Source: Tilletia caries (taxonomy: Eukaryota > Basidiomycota > Exobasidiomycetes > Tilletiales > Tilletiaceae). From it: DNA of 64,000 nt. The DNA is taken from assembly GCA_032718865.1 (NCBI GenBank), contig JALUTQ010000028.1:310001-374000 (forward strand). Direction: 5' to 3'. A program made the translations under genes and the position numbers. Shown here piece after piece: positions 24,341-37,770 of the stretch (positions within the stretch are counted from its first letter, which is position 1; each line of letters begins with the position of its first letter). The notes under the pieces were generated by a model that did not search any database, was not told the origin of the DNA, and was given only the letters and a program-made list of their open reading frames with translations.

Positions 24341-24577
24341 ATTCTGGTATTCTGGTTATGAATTCTGCCCGTTCCTGGGAAATTGATTCGGCCACCGCCC
24401 TTTTTGATACGGCCACCGTCCTTTTACTACGGCCACCGCACTTAACATATGTAGAACCAACACCTTCACCGCTCCATAGCAACATACTTCTGAGGACTGA
24501 GATGGATATGGGATATGAAATGAAATTGGAATATAACTATGGTCTATGTGAGAGATAAACATAAGAACACAGGAGAA

Positions 24578-26544
24578 CTACTGAGTAGCTGGTACTTCTG
24601 CTTCACCCACGACAGCAGAGCGAGCAATACACTCTCGGTTGCGCGAGTTGTGCCCTGCACGGCCGCAGCGCGAGCAGACTGGACGAGCGCGGGCGTTCTG
24701 CGAGGCGTCAGCGACTTCGAATGCCGACGGGATGCGCTGTGTACCAGTGATTGCATTGGGCCTCGAACCAGACGAGGATGCCATTCTAACGGGGGCGAGA
24801 AGGCGCTGGGCAATTGAGATTGGATCTATAGTAAGATTCAACCACCATTGTTTGTTGAAGCTGTCCATGATTAAGGGACGGCCAGCGTCTAAGGCCTCTC
24901 GAATGTCATGCGCACACGGAATACCCATGGAGGCGGTGAAGGTTTTACTGCAAGGGATAGTCACATCGTCCTTGTAGAGGTTCGCCAATACCATTTGATC
25001 GTACGCCTTGATCATTGCGTAGGAAGACACCTTGCCTCGAACCTAAGAAAGGGAAATGAGATGAGAGAGGGAAATGAGATTCAATGAAAAAGTTCCGAAC
25101 GCGGAACGGTGCTGGTACTTCATGTGTACTGACCTCAGCGAACAGAGAGAGCGATCCCATCCGAACGCTGATGCTGATCTTGTCCTTCTGGATGGCATGA
25201 TGTATGTTCTGCTGTTGAAGGACCAAGTGATCATGGATGCGTCTTCCGAGCAGAGGGAGATCTCCAACACCTGTGTTGATGAAGCTCTTGAGCGACCGAT
25301 GTGCGCCTTCCACGCGCGAGCTTGAGGTCGAACCCAGGTGCAGATGTTTGTCGGTCCATGCGCTTACAATCTGCGTCTTGAGCTCCAACAGTCCTGAGAT
25401 GTAGCTGTGCACATAGGGGAGGTCGTCCAATGTCAAGAGAAGAACATCTGCATGATTCTGGAATTCCTGCTCTGATTTCGACGTGACGACCTGACTCCAT
25501 GATCGCTGGAATTCGGTGAATGTGTCGTCGGTGAAGAAAGCTTTGCAATTGGTCGCAATGTTCTTATTGATGTGCCATCGACATAGGTTATGTTGCGCCA
25601 GGGGGAAGACCGCGGCGACCGCCAGACCAAGCGCCGCATCTCGATCCGTGACGACGACATGGACCCCGAGCTCGCCCATCATTGTTTTGTACTCGCTGAG
25701 GACCCAGAGGTAATCTTCTTCACGCTCCCGAGAGACCAGAGCGATCGCCGAGCAGAACGTACTACCTGTGGCCGTCAGACCAATGATATGGACGAGTGGC
25801 ATACTATATTTATTTGTTTTGTATGTGGCATCGATGGTGATCGCAAGGGGGGGTACCGAATGGTGAGGTTGATAGCCTGGCCATGCGAAAAGAGAAGTGC
25901 CGTTACCCTCTGAGTGTTCGTAGTCACCGCCTCTGAGCGAACCGCCGTTTGGTATCCTTCCGACCTGAGATAGGCAAGCAGCGCTTCTGGCGGCTCCAGG
26001 CAGTGGGTCGCTGTGCGCCTTGAGCTCGCCGCAATGTTGTATATGTCCCGTGGAATTGACGAGACTGCTCCAGGAACGCTATTGCGGAGCGCTAGGATTT
26101 GTTTTTGGCGTGATGCCGACTGAAATCTGACGTTCTATTGCTTTTTGTTGTCTCGTCGTCCAGCTTCCGGAGCGACGGATGCACAGACACCAGCGTACTG
26201 AGCTCGTGATTGTGCTCCCGTCGCTCCGGATTCGCTTCGTGTAGTAGCCAGTACGAGCCATCGATAGCTTCGTTCAATTTGATGCGAAATTTGCAGCCGC
26301 ACAATCGGCTTCCACGATTTCTGCGACGCTCGATCTCGCTCATCCCGTGCCGGTCTCGATATTCTCCACCTCTGTCGCATTGATAAAATGTACGTCGAAG
26401 TCCCTTTTTTGTTAGATGAGAGCGTCCGAGAACGAGTGCGTATCCTTTTGTCGCAGTAAAGTCACGCATAGCAGCTTGAAAATCGGATTCGGATGTATAT
26501 TGCGCTTCTGGAGGCAGCATGCTGGACGCAGACGCGGCAGACAT
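24578..26544 (-). pseudogene. MULE transposase, one homopolymer frameshift
   Basis: Exon 1 from 26544 encodes a FAR1/WRKY-GCM1-type zinc domain (YQCDRGGEYR, RLCGCKFRI, REHNHEL). An intron at 26190-26120 leads into the helical part (LPPEALLAYLRSEGYQTAV-like). At a run of seven C (25847-25853) the frame must shift to continue into LAITIDATYKTNKYSMPL. The DDE region follows: DATYKTN, VVVTDRDAALGLAVAAVF, CRWHINKNI. After an intron near 25135-25050 comes a SWIM-like CSKTFTASMGIPCAH and a terminal zinc knuckle, CSRCGRAGHNSRNREC. With eight C the protein would be continuous, so this is either a recent mutation or a base-calling error. The ends of the element are almost perfect, which points to recent activity. 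Confidence 0.83.
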
Positions 26545-27222
26545 ATTTTAGATGGGCTGTAGAAGTAATATAAAGACGCGCGTCAGCGCGCGAGACCTCA
26601 GTGTGCCAATAATAGACACCACTCACTTTAACAGCGGACAGACGACGCGTTTCTGATCGCTCCTCCCGCAAGGGAGAGAGACGGGCGGAGACGGGCACGG
26701 ACAGTGCCCACGTATGCACCGAGGGCCGAGACGGAGAAGAAAAGCGGCGTAGATACGGTGTATGCAATGGACTGTGACAGGAACAGAGTGAGAAGCAGGA
26801 ATATATAGTCAGTGAGGGGTGCTTGTGCAATGGACGCATCCTGATCGCGCTCGTGAACTCACCAAGCTCGCAGTACGAAATGCGCGTGCTTCGCGCACAC
26901 GGCGCGGAGAAGCGAGCTTGGGTGCGCGTCGACGCGAACAAGAGAGCGGACGCGCTGGTCGTGAAGACTGGACGCGTTGGCGAGGAATGTATGCGCTGCT
27001 GGTGCTGGTTGCTACTTGCTGGTGAGGAACGGAGAAGGAAGGAAGGGAGGGAATAGTGAGGTTAGAGAGCAGAGCAAGAAGATAGACGCGCGTTCTGGCT
27101 TGCTCACGTCTGTGGGGATCTGTAATCGCTTGGTGTTGGTGATGGTGGGGGTTGGTGGTGACTGGACGGTTGGTGATGCTACGTGCTGCTGTCTCATATC
27201 TGTCTTTCCACGTGCTAAGGCC
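26545..27222. other. MULE 5' region without recognisable gene
   Basis: About 680 bp between the transposase start and the right inverted repeat. The minus-strand frames here are low complexity and lack family motifs. It probably serves as the transposase promoter and leader. Confidence 0.5.
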
Positions 27223-27311
27223 TAAGTGCGGTGGCCGTACTAAAAGGACGGTGGCCGTATCAAAAAGGGCGGTGGCCGAATCAATTTCCCCGTTCCTGCC
27301 TATACTTATCG

Positions 27312-28121
27312 GGTTTTGTCTATTGGCCGACCCCGGTCGGTTTTGGTCAGTCGACCAGTGTTGTGAGTACGGGCCCCGCCCGAACGGGTGACCGTTCGGA
27401 TAATGGCTTCGGGCGGGTAAAATTGCCACACTGAGTCGCGCGGGCGGGTAGCATTCTCACAGAAAAAATTCCGGGCATTTCGGGGGGCAACCCGACGACG
27501 ATTTTGCAGCGCTCGAAGCTGTCGGGCCCTAGTCGTGCCTGCCCCAGCAGCGGGCCGGGCGGGTGGTGACTGTGAGGATTTTCAAATCGGGCGGGTACAA
27601 AAACAGTGAAAACGCCACGTTACCCGGCACTACCCGGTCCGAACCCGCCCGTTACCCGAAACTAACAACACTGCAGTCGACCGACCGGGTCGGAGGACAA
27701 AGGGAACCGTCTGAAAACCGACCCCGTGTCACCGTGCTCTCCAGACCACCGCTCGGACCGTTGTGACCCTGCGCTCGAGCCTCCTCTGGTCTCGAGCCGG
27801 GTAAAACCCCTTTAGTGTCAGTCCTGAAAATTGCTGAGCCGACTTTCAGAATTTCTCCCACACCCGTCTTATGGCTCAGACTGAAAGGCAGGCGGAGCGG
27901 CTCGGAGCGGGGGGACAAGGAAAAAGGCGTCCCTGTCACTGAGGTAAAATTAGGCAATCAGTTTTCGATGTGTAAACCGGCCTATTCTAGGTCTGCTGAG
28001 ACTTTTACGGCGTGGGGTCGATCAATAGACATAGGGCCGGTTCTAAAACATGGGGTCGGTCCTGAGTGGGTACCGACCCCGGGGGTCGAGTACCGACCGG
28101 GGTCGGCCAATAGACACGACC
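27312..28121. mobile_element. Non-autonomous TIR element C, 9-bp target duplication
   Basis: The ends read ggttttgtctattggccgac (left) and, inverted, ggtcgtgtctattggccgac (right), with the match extending to ccccggtcggt. The 9-mer tacttatcg lies directly outside both ends (27303-27311; 28122-28130). The length is 810 bp, including a 318-bp hAT-type MITE inside its left arm. The right arm repeats a gtctattg..cgacccc unit twice. The TSD length suggests mobilisation by a Mutator-like transposase. No protein is encoded. Confidence 0.82.
27356..27673. mobile_element. hAT-type MITE nested in element C
   Basis: The ends are cagtgttgtgagt and, inverted, cagtgttgttagt. A perfect 8-bp duplication, cagtcgac, flanks it (27348-27355; 27674-27681). 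A CAGTG start and 8-bp target site are typical of hAT elements. The 318 bp are rich in cccgccc/gggcggg words and encode nothing recognisable. Confidence 0.82.
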
Positions 28122-28158
28122 TACTTATCGACACAGGAGCATGAAGACCATTCATTGG

Positions 28159-28861
28159 CGAGAACGGGTGAATGTCCCGATCTATGGTCGGTTCGCCCCG
28201 AGCACCCCGGCACTGACCCCGATCTATGGTTGAGTGACCCCATAAAGATGGTCGATTGAGCCCGTAAAAAACGCAATTTTGGTGCATTGACCCCGTAAGA
28301 TTAGTACATTGAACCCATAAAGATGGTCGATTGGCCCCATAAAGATGGTGGACAGAGCCCATAAAGATGGTGGACAGAGCCCGTAATGTCTATTTCAGCC
28401 GGATAGAGCGGTAGTGTGTACTAACACTGTTTAAACGACCGGTCGGGCCTTCAGGTATGTAAGAGGGTTCAACTCACACACAAGTCGAGCTTCTGTGAAG
28501 CGTTTCTGCCCGTCGACGAGCTCTCAAAGTGAATTACGTCACCGAAGACCGCCATCCCGGCCCGCCTATGACCGGATATGACCCTGGAAGCTCGGTACAG
28601 TTACTTCAGGCACCCTGGCCGCTGTAGAATAATTTATCTGGAAGATTTGGAAGCAGGGAAGGTCGCCAAAGGCGATTTGAGATTTTTATGGGGCCAGTGC
28701 CCTGCCTTATGGGGCCAATCGACCATCTTTATGGGCTCAATCGCCTTTGTTTATGGGTTCAGTCGCCGATAATTACGGGCTCAATTCAAAAAACGCTTAC
28801 GGGGCCAATCGCCTCATGCTCGGGGCGAATCGACCATAGATCGGGACATTCAGGTTACTTG
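28159..28861. mobile_element. Non-autonomous TIR element D with 22-bp repeat arms, 10-bp target duplication
   Basis: A perfect 10-bp duplication, cattcattgg, flanks the element (28149-28158; 28862-28871). The arms share tgaatgtcccgatctatggt in inverted orientation. Inside each arm are several copies of a ~22-bp unit of the form cccataaagatggtcgattg (for example 28235-28256, 28317-28338, 28339-28360). The right arm carries the inverted set between about 28690 and 28850. No coding capacity. The TSD length fits Mutator-like mobilisation. Confidence 0.82.
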
Positions 28862-28871
28862 CATTCATTGG

Positions 28872-30129
28872 ACATCGATTCTCCACACCTTGTCGCTGGT
28901 AGTGACCACATCAGCTCCAGGGAACAGCTTCCCGGGTTCATTTCACAGGCCCCAGGCTCAGTCCAGACACGGCTCAGCTAAAGTCACGGTTATATGATAT
29001 TGCTGCCCGTAGTGTCGCAGTAGCAATGTAGCATTTACATAGGAGATAGACTTGCTGTGGTTCAACGGCATGCGGAAAGACCTGTGAGGGAAGAAGGAAA
29101 GCGGGCTCCTGAGGACGATGCAAGTGTCGGGGTGCTCAAAGCTTACAGACTGCAGAGAAAGAATGATCAGTTCGGTCCTGAGGGGATAGAGAGATCAGCA
29201 ACGGCCGACGCACACCGCGGAAAACTGTAGATTGAGAAGAAGAGATTAGCAATCGGACCAATATGTTCACTTACTGCCAGCAAGGCGAAGTAGGGTTCGT
29301 CGTGAGGAAAAGGAGGGGGGAGATGGGTGTGTGACGAGTCCCCAACCGGCGCAGCCGATGACGCCGCAAGACTCGGACGGTGTGCCTTCAGATCTATGGG
29401 ACGGGAGCAATGAAGGCGTCAGGTTCAGGCACAGATGAGAAGCGATGAAGAGATGGGAAGACTTGGGATGGTAAGGAGAGGGGGGGAGGGGCGACTCACC
29501 TGTCTTGGGACTGGTGCGGCGTGTGGACGCGCACAGATACCAGCCACCAGGTGGCGCACAGGCGCAACCGCGCAAAGTATGGCGGAATGACCTGCAGAAG
29601 CGGAGTGAAAAGATACATTCAGCAGCGACGAGCAGCAGAAGAGCATCTTGGATCGTTCTCACCTCCTTCTGGCGTGCTGGTGGTGGCTTCCAATGCGCAA
29701 GACCGCGGCGGAGCAGCGCGACGGATCAACCTGCGGATACGAATAAGTGAGAGGTCAGAGTCAGCCACGGCGACCAGAACAGCAACAGTAGCGGCACGCG
29801 CACCAGCTAAGCCCGACAGCGGCACACAGGAAGGACGGCTCACGAAGTGTGCAGGTCGACGGGGGATGGGGAAGGGCTATGGCCGAAAGCGGGACAGTCA
29901 AGTAACAGGTTAGCTAGGCACCTGAACGGTTCGGAACGTTTCCATAACAACCTTCCACCAGAGCACGCGAAGGTCCAGAATGTACTCACTGAGGCGCGTT
30001 TAGGTGATCTACTGGAGGGGAAGAAAGCGGAAGCTTCGGATTACATATATCTGTGGTAGAGTTGGAATCAGTTGTATGTATGCGATATGCGGTGCTGTCG
30101 ACGTCCCATGTGAGTGTTGAGGTTGGCCG
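28872..30129. other. Interior of element A, no protein recognised
   Basis: About 1.26 kb with no family motif. On the minus strand several GTAAGT/GTGAGT words occur at intervals (near 29275, 29499, 29661, 29840 and 29990), which resembles a chain of donor sites. No continuous coding exons follow from them. It may be a spliced non-coding transcript or captured host sequence. I cannot support a gene. Confidence 0.4.
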
Positions 30130-30228
30130 GAACGGGCAGAATTCAGAATGAAGCAGAAAGCAGAAAGCAGAAAGCAGAAAGCAGAAAAGAGTATCAAAAC
30201 GGCGCGTCATACTCCTTCCGCTTCCCTA

Positions 30229-33640
<3,412 letters not shown>

Positions 33641-34051
33641 AGAAGCAATCGAACTCCATTGCGGGAGAAGAAGCGGTAGATGGAGTGGGAGAGCGGACCG
33701 CTTAGGAATGGGAAGGCTAGGGTGGGATCACAATTCCCAGAGTCATCGTGACTGTGTCGTTGAAGCCCTTTGACCTCTCCTCCCCCATTCGGCCTTCGCA
33801 CCGTCAAACACCTGGGTTCGCACGAAAGAGGGCGATGATCGGAGACGATGGCACGCCAAATGTCTCAAGTGATCGTGGTCCAGGGTCCAAGGGTTCTGAA
33901 TCCATTCATCCATCCACATCAGCAACCCTGTCTTCGCCTCTCACCATGTCTCTTTAACTCTCCCTACATAAGGGCCCCCTGCACACGCATCCATGTTCCC
34001 TGACCTCGAAGCTCACTCTTTCTTCGCATCTCGTTGACCTTCATTCCACTC
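33641..34051. other. Intergenic region
   Basis: About 410 bp between the RVB1 stop and the next start. A tacataag word near 33965 could act as a TATA-like element for the downstream gene. Nothing else was recognised. Confidence 0.4.
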
Positions 34052-35209
34052 ATGATGACAGTGACCACGCATCTTTCTCGCTTTTCACCAGCAATGCTCC
34101 GACCTCTCGCCCTCCAGGTGCGCCCAACAGCCCACCTGCGCCTCTATTCCACACAGGGACAAGGCTACGGTCGTGGTGCTCCTGAGGCGGGGCGCGACGA
34201 GGTGAAGGCCCAGGTGGCCAACAAGCACACGCAGGAGACGGCACGGCGCCAAAAGCACAATCTCGGCTCATCCAAGGGAGGGGAAGAGGGCCCGGTGGAA
34301 GGACCACCCGCAAGTGAGACCATCCAGCAAGGCGGGCCGTTCGCACACGCGGACGAGCGGGACACTGCTGAGAAGAAGCATGGTGGCTCGACTCACAACA
34401 GGGACGAATATGCGGGACGCGGCAAGCCTAGTGAGGGCGCCACTCCCTCGAGTGCTGAGCAGGAAGGTGTGAAGAACCGGGACCTGGACACGATCGGACG
34501 GGAGCGGGCTGAGGAGGCTGGTCGGATTCAGCGGGAGAGTCGTGACACGGGTGGCTACAGCCAGAGCAGCGGCGGTGGAACGCCCACAAGTCCCCCGACG
34601 GGAGCGGGACTCTCAGCGTTCTCCGGTGAACTCTCGAAGTGGTTCAGCAAGACTACCAATACGTTCTTGCCTACGCCACCACTCCTCTTGCTCACCCGAT
34701 CCATGTCGACTTCGGCAGCTGTGTCTGAGGAGAAGGAGAAGGACAACTCCTCGCTCTCGTCGGAGGAGGACAACTCGCTCCACATGCGCGGTCAACGTTC
34801 TGATGGATCCTCTCCCCAATCAGGCGTTGACAAGTCTTCAGGACCGCAACGCCACACCAACGAGGACGTGAGCCAAACCCGGTCGAAGACTCAGAGCGGC
34901 GTCGATCCTTCGTACAAGCGCGCGTCCGGCATGCCCTCAGATGCATCTGAGGAGCCTACCCACCCGGTCGGAGGGGGCGGATTCGACAAGCAGATCGCAC
35001 GCAAGCAACCGGGGAAGGACAAGGGCGTGTTCCAATCGATCAAGGACTCGATTACCCCGTCTTCGACGGGAGAGCACTCGCCCGCGGAAGGTCTTGCGGG
35101 CGATCCGGAGACGGAATGCGGGAAGGCCTTGAGTCGCGGTGGGCAGATGATGAAGAAAATGAAGGACAGCGTCGAGGAGACTGTCATGGGCAAGAAGACT
35201 TCGGCGTGA
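34052..35209 (+). CDS. Hydrophilic protein with mitochondrial-type presequence, unknown function
   Basis: A single exon of 385 residues that I do not recognise. The N-terminus MMTVTTHLSRFSPAMLRPLALQVRP is basic, Ser/Thr-rich and lacks acidic residues, as in mitochondrial targeting peptides, and YSTQ follows like a cleavage region. An inner ATG at 34094 (MLRPLALQ) would also give a presequence. The rest is very hydrophilic, rich in Gly, Ser, Lys and Glu, and probably disordered. Around residue 210 a second presequence-like stretch, LLLLTRSMSTSAAVS, is followed by the same kind of hydrophilic tail, so the protein looks like two similar halves. The composition recalls stress hydrophilins, but no signature supports that. 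Confidence 0.6.
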   Translation: MMTVTTHLSRFSPAMLRPLALQVRPTAHLRLYSTQGQGYGRGAPEAGRDEVKAQVANKHTQETARRQKHNLGSSKGGEEGPVEGPPASETIQQGGPFAHADERDTAEKKHGGSTHNRDEYAGRGKPSEGATPSSAEQEGVKNRDLDTIGRERAEEAGRIQRESRDTGGYSQSSGGGTPTSPPTGAGLSAFSGELSKWFSKTTNTFLPTPPLLLLTRSMSTSAAVSEEKEKDNSSLSSEEDNSLHMRGQRSDGSSPQSGVDKSSGPQRHTNEDVSQTRSKTQSGVDPSYKRASGMPSDASEEPTHPVGGGGFDKQIARKQPGKDKGVFQSIKDSITPSSTGEHSPAEGLAGDPETECGKALSRGGQMMKKMKDSVEETVMGKKTSA

Positions 35210-35959
35210 GTCCTTTCGTCAAGACCCTCAGCACCCTCAAGCCCGTCTATTCAATCCATCAAACGAAACGAGAATCAAGCCTGGCCCCCCTCCCACACAT
35301 CGCGAAGCCCGGGCGAAGGCGGTCTCCCCCACCGGTCCTCCCTTTCAGTATACATACGTAACGATCTCCTGTGAAGGTGGAGATGGGAGACCCTGAATCA
35401 CAATCATTTCTCTGTCCTCATCTCCGTCACTTGTCCTGGTCCGCTCTCTCTGACAGCCTGACCTGTGAAAGAGATCTACCCGGGTTACACACAGCAGGCA
35501 TACAGCTCGAATAACGAACGACCGCCTGGGCCCTGGGGGCGAGAGCAGGGGGAGGTCCTTATCTTAGCACGCAGCTACAGTTCTGCTATCGGCGAGCGAG
35601 TTCCCAGTCCAGGCACAGGCCGCGCCGCCGCGTGAGCAGGACGAGGCCAGAGATAGATGGAGAGAAAGCCGCTGTTTGGCTTTGGCTCTTTGCGGTCAGG
35701 GCGTCGGCGCTCAAATCGAAAAGCAATCAGACGCCGCCTCCATGGCCTTGGGCCTTGGGGGACCCGCCTGCTTGGGGTGTCCTCCTCCTCCCCCGCAGGC
35801 AGGAAGCATCTTCGAGATTGGGGAATAGCCAAGACAGAGAGATTCCCGGGCGAGGTGGATCTGTCGCGCAACCGCGCTGTGACGGGACCCGCACCCGCAC
35901 GCGGCACGCGAGCCCGCCTCATACGAGCAGAAGAAGAAGAAAGGGGGACGAAACTTTAT
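35210..35959. other. Intergenic region left of the Tc1-like element
   Basis: About 750 bp, GC-rich, with short open frames in several phases but no family motif. Unit-like words such as cccgcacccgcacgcgg occur near 35888. I see no inverted repeat pairing with a nearby segment and no gene. Confidence 0.4.
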
Positions 35960-36146
35960 AGCAAGTTGCAAAAGTCTTGGGACTGGATTCCGAGTTGAAT
36001 TCAAATTGTGTGTGTGGAAAATTTTCGTTTGAAAATTAAGGAATTTTCAACCAACACCACTCAACCAACACCACTCACACAGTACTCACTCACTCACTCA
36101 GTACTGCACTCAGTAACACCTTCAGCAGACCACACGCATCAGCAAC

Positions 36147-37224
36147 ATGGGACGTGTGCGCAAGTCCACGGAGTTCAAGAAATTCGTAGGCGTTCAACTC
36201 CGCGCTGGCGTCCCCATCAAACAGCTGTCCAGTACCTCCTTGATCGGACGATCCAGCATCTATCGTGCGGCGGACGAGATCAGACGAACGGGTTCCATTC
36301 GAGAGCCACTCAAATCAATAGGTCGCCCTTCTAAATCTTCCACAGGCGACAAGGCGTGGATCATCTTTCTTCTCCGTCACCGACCCACCTTCTACCTCGA
36401 TGAGTTAGCTACTATGCTGCTCACGTACATCGGAACCAAGGACGGCAAGCCTCCTCACAAGTCCACAATTTCGCGATGGCTGAAAGCCGCTAAGATCAGC
36501 ATCAAGAAGCTCACGCGCATGGCCAGACAGCGGAATCAAGCTCGTCGGGGACAGTTCTCGATTCGGATGGCACAATACACTCCCAGCCAGCTCGTGTTTG
36601 CAGACGAAACACATTTCAACCATCGCAACGCCTTGCGAGAATACGGCTGGGCCCCTTCGAACGAGCGTGCACCGATCGTCACCAACTTCAACCGCGGAGG
36701 ACGATGGACATTACTGCCAGCACTTTCCGAGGACGGCCTACTCGCTCCTCTCGTCGTCTCGGGCTCGATCAACAAGGAGCGTTTCCTATTCTGGTTGGAA
36801 TTCTTCTTGCTTCCGCAGATGAATCGCTTTCCCGGTCCTCGCTCTGTCCTTATAGTGGACAACGCCTCCATTCATCGCAGCGAAGAGGTGCGAGATCTGA
36901 TGGAGCAAGCTGGTGAGTAGATTGCATTGCTACGATTCAGCTTACTATATGCATTCATTCAAGTCAAGTACTCACTCACTCAGTCTCTATCTCTTCCTTC
37001 CACTTCAAATCTCAGGTTGTCATCTTATCTTCCTACCCCCATATTCGCCTGATTTCAACCCTATCGAAATGGCGTTCTCCACCCTCAAGTCGCATCTTCG
37101 CCGTCAAGAGGGGGCTTTGCGTACCGACGTTCTCAGTGCATGCAAGATCATCAGTGAGGCGCATTCCCGGTCCTACTTCCGTCGCTGTGGTTACGGACGC
37201 CCCGAACGCTACCATCAACACTAA
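36147..37224 (+). CDS. Tc1-like DD34E transposase
   Basis: Two exons (36147-36912 and 37016-37224) give 324 residues. The N-terminal ~120 residues contain two helix-turn-helix regions (QLRAGVPIKQLSSTSLIGRSSIYRA; HKSTISRWLKAAKISIKKL) with a GRPSKS hook between them. The catalytic triad is in VFADETHFNHRN, VLIVDNASIH and PPYSPDFNPIE. Exactly 34 residues separate the second Asp and the Glu after splicing, so it is DD34E. The intron falls between these two residues, and the splice (GCT G/GT TGT) restores the frame, which supports it. No stop or shift is present. It should bind the terminal repeats and cut and paste the element at TA. Confidence 0.9.
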
Positions 37225-37686
37225 ATGCACAGCGAAAGGCAAAGCCATGAAGGCTGAAGCATCACGCATTGGATGTATTCTGATTCTTGAAATGTATTCT
37301 GATTCTTGAAAGCAACGAACATCATGCAGTGTAGCTAGTGCAAAATCAAAGGCAATGACTTGATTGCTTGATGCATTGGAATGGTGTGAAGAACAACGTT
37401 TGTGTGACGAGGAAGTGTGGATAACTGAGGACAATATGCTCACGTCAGGTGGATTGTCGCGGTTGAGCGCGTGAGGGAAAGGCAAGTAAATGCCGATCGC
37501 AGAGATGAGAGAACAGAGGGGAAAGTGATTGATACAGCGGGATTTTGAACTTTCGAGCATGGGGAAAAGGAGGCTGAACCGCTGAAAGCATTGCGAGGGA
37601 TGCAAAACGGAATCAAGAAAACACGTGTTGAAGTGCTGTTGCATGTGCTGGGGATTCGAAGGGTTGCATCGAATCGTTCATGATTC

Positions 37687-37770
37687 GGAGCTCGATGGAC
37701 CGATATTGGAGCTCGAGGGGCCAGCAGTGGAGCTTGAAGGACCAGCAGTGGAGCTTGAGGGACCAGCGTT
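37687..37770 (-). repeat. 21-bp tandem repeat, four units, coding
   Basis: Four units of 21 bp begin ggagct at 37687, 37708, 37729 and 37750. On the minus strand they encode the heptapeptide repeat AGPSSST near the C-terminus of the accessory protein. Confidence 0.85.

Larger units (their letters stand above)
24378..27289 (-). mobile_element. Mutator-like element (MULE), complete ends
   Basis: Terminal inverted repeats of 67 bp (24378-24444 and 27223-27289) differ at one base and start ggaaattgattcgg. Each holds three copies of a 20-21-bp unit beginning CGGCCACCG. A perfect 9-bp target duplication, ccgttcctg, flanks the element at 24369-24377 and 27290-27298. The length is 2912 bp. It encodes a MULE transposase on the minus strand and sits inside element A. 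Confidence 0.93.
24271..30209. mobile_element. Outer TIR element A (TA-flanked), host of nested insertions
   Basis: The left end, tgacgcgccgttttgatact at 24271, is mirrored at 30209-30190. Both arms continue into a (ctttctg)n array and then gaattctgcccgttcc. TA lies directly outside both ends (24269-24270; 30210-30211). The 6-mer ctcctt also occurs on both sides (24258-24263; 30212-30217), so the true duplication may be TA or longer. Without nested insertions the element is about 1.5 kb. No transposase was seen, so it is probably non-autonomous. Its ends resemble those of element B (TATG followed by CGCCGTTT). Superfamily unresolved. Confidence 0.75.

Noticed and set aside
26462..26941. 159-residue minus-strand open frame upstream of the MULE transposase
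   Set aside because: It overlaps the transposase start and is Ser/Arg-rich without any recognisable domain; more likely leader sequence.
28235..28390. Regularly spaced 22-bp repeats as a possible CRISPR array
   Set aside because: The units are contiguous with no unique spacers, are inverted in the second arm and lie within a flanked 703-bp transposable element in a eukaryotic genome.
29267..29662. 131-residue minus-strand frame inside element A as a gene
   Set aside because: No family motif, and donor-like GTGAGT words cut through it. The evidence is not enough for a coding call.
35575..36004. Overlapping open frames left of the Tc1-like element as a small gene
   Set aside because: Three frames on both strands are open at once in GC-rich sequence, and none shows a family pattern or splice support.
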